Assembly (NCBI GenBank): GCA_038380795.1
Contig: CM076270.1
Coordinates: 20,786,001 to 20,850,000 of the forward strand
DNA: 64,000 bases
Reading direction: 5' to 3'
DNA from: Pyrocephalus nanus
Taxonomy: Eukaryota; Chordata; Aves; Passeriformes; Tyrannidae
Below, one piece after another: positions 60,085 through 64,000 of the stretch. The notes beneath the pieces were generated by a model that saw only the letters and a list, made by a program, of their open reading frames with translations, did not search any database and was not told where the DNA came from. A program made the position numbers and the translations under genes. Within the stretch, counting starts at the first letter, position 1; every line of letters begins with the position of its first letter.

Positions 60085-62515
60085 TTGTACAGCAACTACT
60101 TTATTATTTTCAAATGCAAATGTTTGCATTGTTTACTATTTTACAATTTTACAAACTAGGTATAAAAGACCATAAATAAATGACATAAGTTATGTGTACC
60201 TAAAATTCATGGAGGGGGAAAAAATTACAAATTAAAACAAAATAGAAAAATCTATAAATCTAACCCAGAGATCATTCAAATGCACGAACCAAGAAATGCT
60301 GTTAGATTTTTTTCAGTATGAACTAAATTATAATATGCCTCATACATTCTAATTTTAACCACAGTCCTTGCATATTCCAACATACTTGCAGTGATACAAA
60401 AAAATAAATGCACTCTCTTTTTATTTGTCTGATTAGTATTTCAGGTTTTTTTTTTCTTTTCTGGTTATGAAAATGTCACATAAAAGAAAAATACTGCTTT
60501 TTAAGTCCTGTTCACTGGTTACTTACCAGCTTCTCGTATTTTATACATATATATTTTTAATACATAAGATCCATCACAAAATTAGCACAGCAAGAAAAAC
60601 CCGGACAAACATCACAAACCAGTGGTGTGTGAGCAGGACAATTTCTTAACACACAGAGGCTTCTCGTGCGAGACAGGCCAGCGGTGACCTCTCCTCTCCC
60701 AAGGGGCAGCAGTGCCACGGCACTCGCCTTCTGCTTGTCCCAGCTCCATCAGGAGCAGCCTTTGGCACCCATCCCAGCACAGCTGGCACCTCCCAGTGCC
60801 CTGCCCATGCCCAGGCTCAGCCAACAGCACCACTTCCTTCGCTTCCCTCCCGCATCCCTGCCGCTCCTCCTCTGCCAGAGCGGGCAGAATTACCGCTCCA
60901 CGAGCTCCGAGGGTCAGCAAGAAGGAAGCAGAAGCAACTTCAGGACACCACAGCTCCGCTCAAGGCTGCACATCCAGACTGCCCAAAGCCTGCCAGAGCT
61001 GGCCCCTGTCCCACCTGGGCTGTGCTGGTGGCCCCCAGCAGCCAGGGAGCGAGTGGGGAGCGTCACCCGTCCCGCTCCAAGCGCTCGGCGGCCCTACGTT
61101 CCCTGGGTGCTTCCACTGGGCTCCACTCCATCTACCTCACGCTACACTAAGGTGGATTCTCCAAACACAGAAAGCTTTGCTTGGTAGGAACCAGTAAGCT
61201 GTTGCAGCACTGCTCCTCGGGCCGTGGAATAAAGAGCATCTACTGCACTTCACCTGCTCTTCACTGCCTGCACAAGGAACAGGACGCATTTCACAACTCC
61301 CTTGCTAACTACAGTAACTTTACAGGCATTGCTGTCCCTTATCTGTGCTGGGAACCAGGGAAGTGTTCTGATTATTACGTTACAAGATTTCACAGCTTGC
61401 ACACAGAGCAAGGTGCTTCTGCGAATGGAAGAATTGCATATATTTGTTCGCATTCAACAAGTCTTTAAAATCCTATTTTTGCAGATAAAAAAGGCTACTT
61501 AAGAATTCAGTTCAGGATTACCAGTGGACGGAAATGCAGGGGTTGCCTCCATTAACCTTGCCACTGGGAAACTGGTTGGTCTTGGTCATGAACAGGGCAC
61601 TGGCACGAATAAACGACACTTAACAAAAACCTTTAGCACCCTTTAGATCCCGCAATCCATAAGTCCAAATAACTAACTTGAAATCGCCCCCTGTTTCAGG
61701 CTGCAGAACTACTCATTAGTGTGGCAGCTAAAAAATACACTTACAGATACAGAAATTCAAACATTATTTTTTTTAATATGTGTGTTCCTGCTACCATTTC
61801 AGACACGAGCTATTGGCCTGCTCTCATAGGACGGGGGGACTCCTGCGCCTCCAGAGGTGTTCTCGGCACATTCACAGGCAGTTCACGAGGTGACTTGCAC
61901 GCAAACACACGCACACAACCACACATACGCACCTTTCAGAGGAGATAATAATCCGTTATCCATTCAAGGAAAAAAAAATATATTTATATCACTGCAATGG
62001 CACCTTCAGTGTAAAATGTCACTTCAGCAATGTACATAGGCAGCTCACAGGAACTGGGTTCTTTGCTGTGGCACCTGGCCTGGTGTCCTTGCTAAAAGAT
62101 TTGCAGTGCTCCATCCCCTGCATCCGTCCGAGATGGAGCTGTAACAGCCAGGGGGATGAGGAGCGGAAATAACAAAATATATAAATAAAACTGAAGGTAG
62201 GAAGAGAAGGCAGAAGGGGAGGGAAAAAAAAAAATCCAGGAGTCTGCAGGGCTTTGACGCAGTACATTCCTCAAGTGACAACTGGGTGCTGAGTCTTAAC
62301 GAGTCAGTTATCGCTCAATGGAGAAAAACAACGGAGTGGGTGGCCCAGAAAAAAAAAAAAGGATAGAGAAAGTAAAAGTCACGCTCTCTTCAGGGACCGA
62401 TGACTGCTCAGCATGTGTTTTCCAGAATCAGTGCTATGGAAGACGCAACTGTGGATCCAGAAGGCTTCGTGTCTAGTCTATGTTCCTCCATGGTCAAGAA
62501 GATCAACAGGACGGG
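60085..62515 (-). other. Probable 3' untranslated region of a minus-strand gene
   Basis: Read leftward from the candidate stop at 62518-62516, about 2.4 kb carries no canonical minus-strand AATAAA until 60425-60420 and then 60105-60100. The last one has a TG-rich stretch about 40-60 bases downstream (TTGTATGTTTGG on the minus strand), as at real cleavage sites. The final 400 bases are AT-rich with ATTTATTTAT (complement of about 60171-60180), an AU-rich-element type motif. The interior has a GC-rich, CpG-bearing segment at 60.65-61.12 kb. The cleavage point near 60085 is an estimate. The alternative is ordinary intergenic DNA. Confidence 0.35.
60100..60105 (-). terminator. Candidate polyadenylation signal AATAAA
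   Basis: The minus-strand sequence GAAAATAATAAAGTAG holds the hexamer. A cleavage site 15-20 bases on would fall near 60085. A second AATAAA upstream at 60425-60420 could give a shorter isoform. Confidence 0.35.
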
Positions 62516-62546
62516 CTATGGGGCCATGAGAGCAAAATCCATTTCC
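62516..62546 (-). CDS. Candidate terminal coding exon tail, partial
   Basis: On the minus strand, TTCGTGTTCTCTTTTTGTGCAG is a good acceptor; its CAG is the complement of 62549-62547. The exon then reads G plus codons EMDFALMAP and TAG. The two other entry phases run 13 codons (KWILLSWPHSPSC) and 22 codons (starting GNGFCSHGPIARP) before a stop, so the true frame depends on the upstream exon, which lies beyond the window. I could not match any of the three tails to a known protein. No other convincing exon was seen between 62.55 and 64 kb. Confidence 0.3.
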
Positions 62547-64000
62547 CTGCACAAAAAGAGAACACGAATGTATCAAACCACGTGGGCCAAGACAGACACA
62601 CAGACCTGCCTGAATCCCTGCTGCTGGATCTCCCAAAAAAGCCCTGCTGTGTGTAGCCAGTCCCTCTTCGGCTTCCCTCATGCTATTTCAAAGTCTTGCT
62701 TCCATGGTGTATCTTATATACAGATATGTAATCTATCTATCTATCTATCTATTTACATTTACAAGTGCCACCTCTTTTTTTTTTCATCTGCTCTCTTCTA
62801 GCTAAACTTACATTCCAGTGGATTCCCCTCATTGGCCATATTTCATTGCAGGGAACACAATCATTGGTGGCAGTGCTGAAAACCCAGCATCTGAGCTGCC
62901 TTCACAGTTTTCATTCTATAGGGACACAGTTTTCCATTTTGTGTGGGAAATATTGCACTGTTTTGAATTACCACTACTAGACTCCAAGACAGCAATTTTA
63001 CAAACTGGCCAGAAAACTGGGTGTATTTTGTTTTTAGATAAAAAGATGATCTCAACAGAATGCAACAGATTTACAGCGAGGAAACTTGAATTATCTCTGC
63101 ATTTAAGATGCAAAAGAATTTTTCCTGCTGAAAGTACAAATGTCAGGTCTTTAAAATGAGTAACTACTTCTTATGTTGCCTGGCAAAATGACATTAAAAC
63201 ATGCTGGTTTAAGTAGGTTTTTTTAAAGAAATCTTAAATTTCTTGAAATGGAAAAGCTTTTATAAGTAATACTGCAGAACACTTTATACTGAGCTGTCAT
63301 GACTTGACAGGATTCAAATTTAGCATCCCATATTTTGAACATGTTGTTCTCTGAGAAAGTTGGGAATGCAGGAGAGTTAGTGGTCAAAATCAGCAAGTTA
63401 TTGTTAAAAGTGACAAAAAGTGATGTGAGTGAATACAGTAAGTGTGACTTGTCCAACTGATTGAACTGTTTTGGCTTTAGAATAAACTCAATTATTAAAA
63501 AAGTCTGACATATAAAATCACTAAATCATTTCTGAATTTGCTGTCAGGTGCAGACCAGGACCAAAATATGAGAGACTAAAGAACCAGTCTTAGCACCATC
63601 AAACTATAAATTTCACCTTCTTGACACTGTGCCTGGCATAGCTGAAATGCAATGTCTGTTCTAAAGGACATGTCATGAAAATCCTTCTCCTATTCAGCAC
63701 AGCATAAATGGGCCTGTCCTGCATCTTTTCTAAGGTCATCTCATCACTTCGTTCCTCAAAGGGACTTTAAAAATAATCTAATTTATATAGTCTGTTCAAA
63801 AAGGGTAATAGAAGCTTTAATATAAATAAAATTCAAGCTTAAATGTGTTCAGACCTTTCCTGGATAAAGCTTTATCCTGTGTGACCTACTGAGGACAACC
63901 ACATTCCCATAGCAATCTCCTCCACCTAGCAACCCAGGGGATCCTTTCACTCACTCAGCTTCCCATCTGTTCCTCAGAGGAGGTGAAGGGCAGCTTTTCC
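62547..64000. other. Probable intron of the minus-strand gene, noncoding
   Basis: Contains the (ATCT)n microsatellite at 62731-62754 and AT-rich unique DNA. The open frames are short and lack domains. Confidence 0.4.
62731..62754. repeat. (ATCT)n microsatellite
   Basis: Six tandem ATCT-type units, followed by TTACATTTAC. Confidence 0.95.

Noticed and set aside
60612..61197. Frames of 173 and 161 codons on + and 102 codons on - in the GC-rich segment.
   Set aside because: Pro/Ser/Ala-rich translations in several frames at once are typical of GC-rich noncoding DNA. The segment fits better inside the proposed minus-strand 3' UTR.
61680..61705. CTCF-like core AACAGGGGGCGATT on the minus strand.
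   Set aside because: Only the GGGGGCG core fits; the flanking consensus positions do not.
1..64000. Search for tRNA, snRNA, known vertebrate miRNA, rRNA, CRISPR-like arrays and viral or retroviral gene signatures.
   Set aside because: No tRNA B-box, no snRNA or known miRNA sequence, no regularly spaced direct repeats, and no reverse-transcriptase, gag or envelope-type motifs were seen by eye.

Overview
This is non-mammalian amniote DNA, most likely from a bird. The best evidence is a CR1 LINE 3' end at 13041-13110, which keeps the family's hallmark of a GGTTGGACT...GATGATCTC block, a TTCCAAC block and a terminal ATTCT-rich octamer tail. A few old, decayed MIR-type SINEs are also present. Interspersed repeats are otherwise sparse, the base composition is AT-rich, and simple repeats are mostly A-tracts and (AAAC)n, all usual in avian intergenic or intronic DNA. 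I cannot tell the species or the chromosome.

The window contains no complete protein-coding gene that I can recognise. Every long open frame lacks domain signatures. Most are translations of low-complexity or GC-rich patches, often open on both strands at once. What remains is a gene-desert or very long intron landscape. From left to right: AT-rich unique DNA with a possible minus-strand exon (2532-2619) and a MIR copy (about 3940-4070); a long quiet stretch to 12.8 kb; the CR1 fragment at 13.0 kb; quiet DNA with several blocks that look like conserved noncoding elements (16.3, 31.7, 34.3, 36.2 kb); a strong candidate regulatory block at 37.4-38.2 kb holding an 84-nt near-perfect hairpin; a GC/CpG-enriched patch at 40.0-40.6 kb; another MIR and regulatory-looking block at 43.9-44.4 kb; a second strong regulatory candidate at 47.15-47.84 kb; and a 45-base poly(A) run at 49.4 kb.

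At the right end, 60.08-62.55 kb reads best as the terminal exon and roughly 2.4-kb 3' UTR of a minus-strand gene whose body lies beyond base 64000. It has a good splice acceptor at 62547-62549, a short coding tail and an AATAAA at 60105-60100. I could not identify the gene. Long A-tracts lie mostly on the + strand (17 A-runs against 3 T-runs of 12 or more bases), which would fit transcription of much of the window from the minus strand. That, the isolated candidate exons and the enhancer-like blocks are inferences that need alignment or RNA data.
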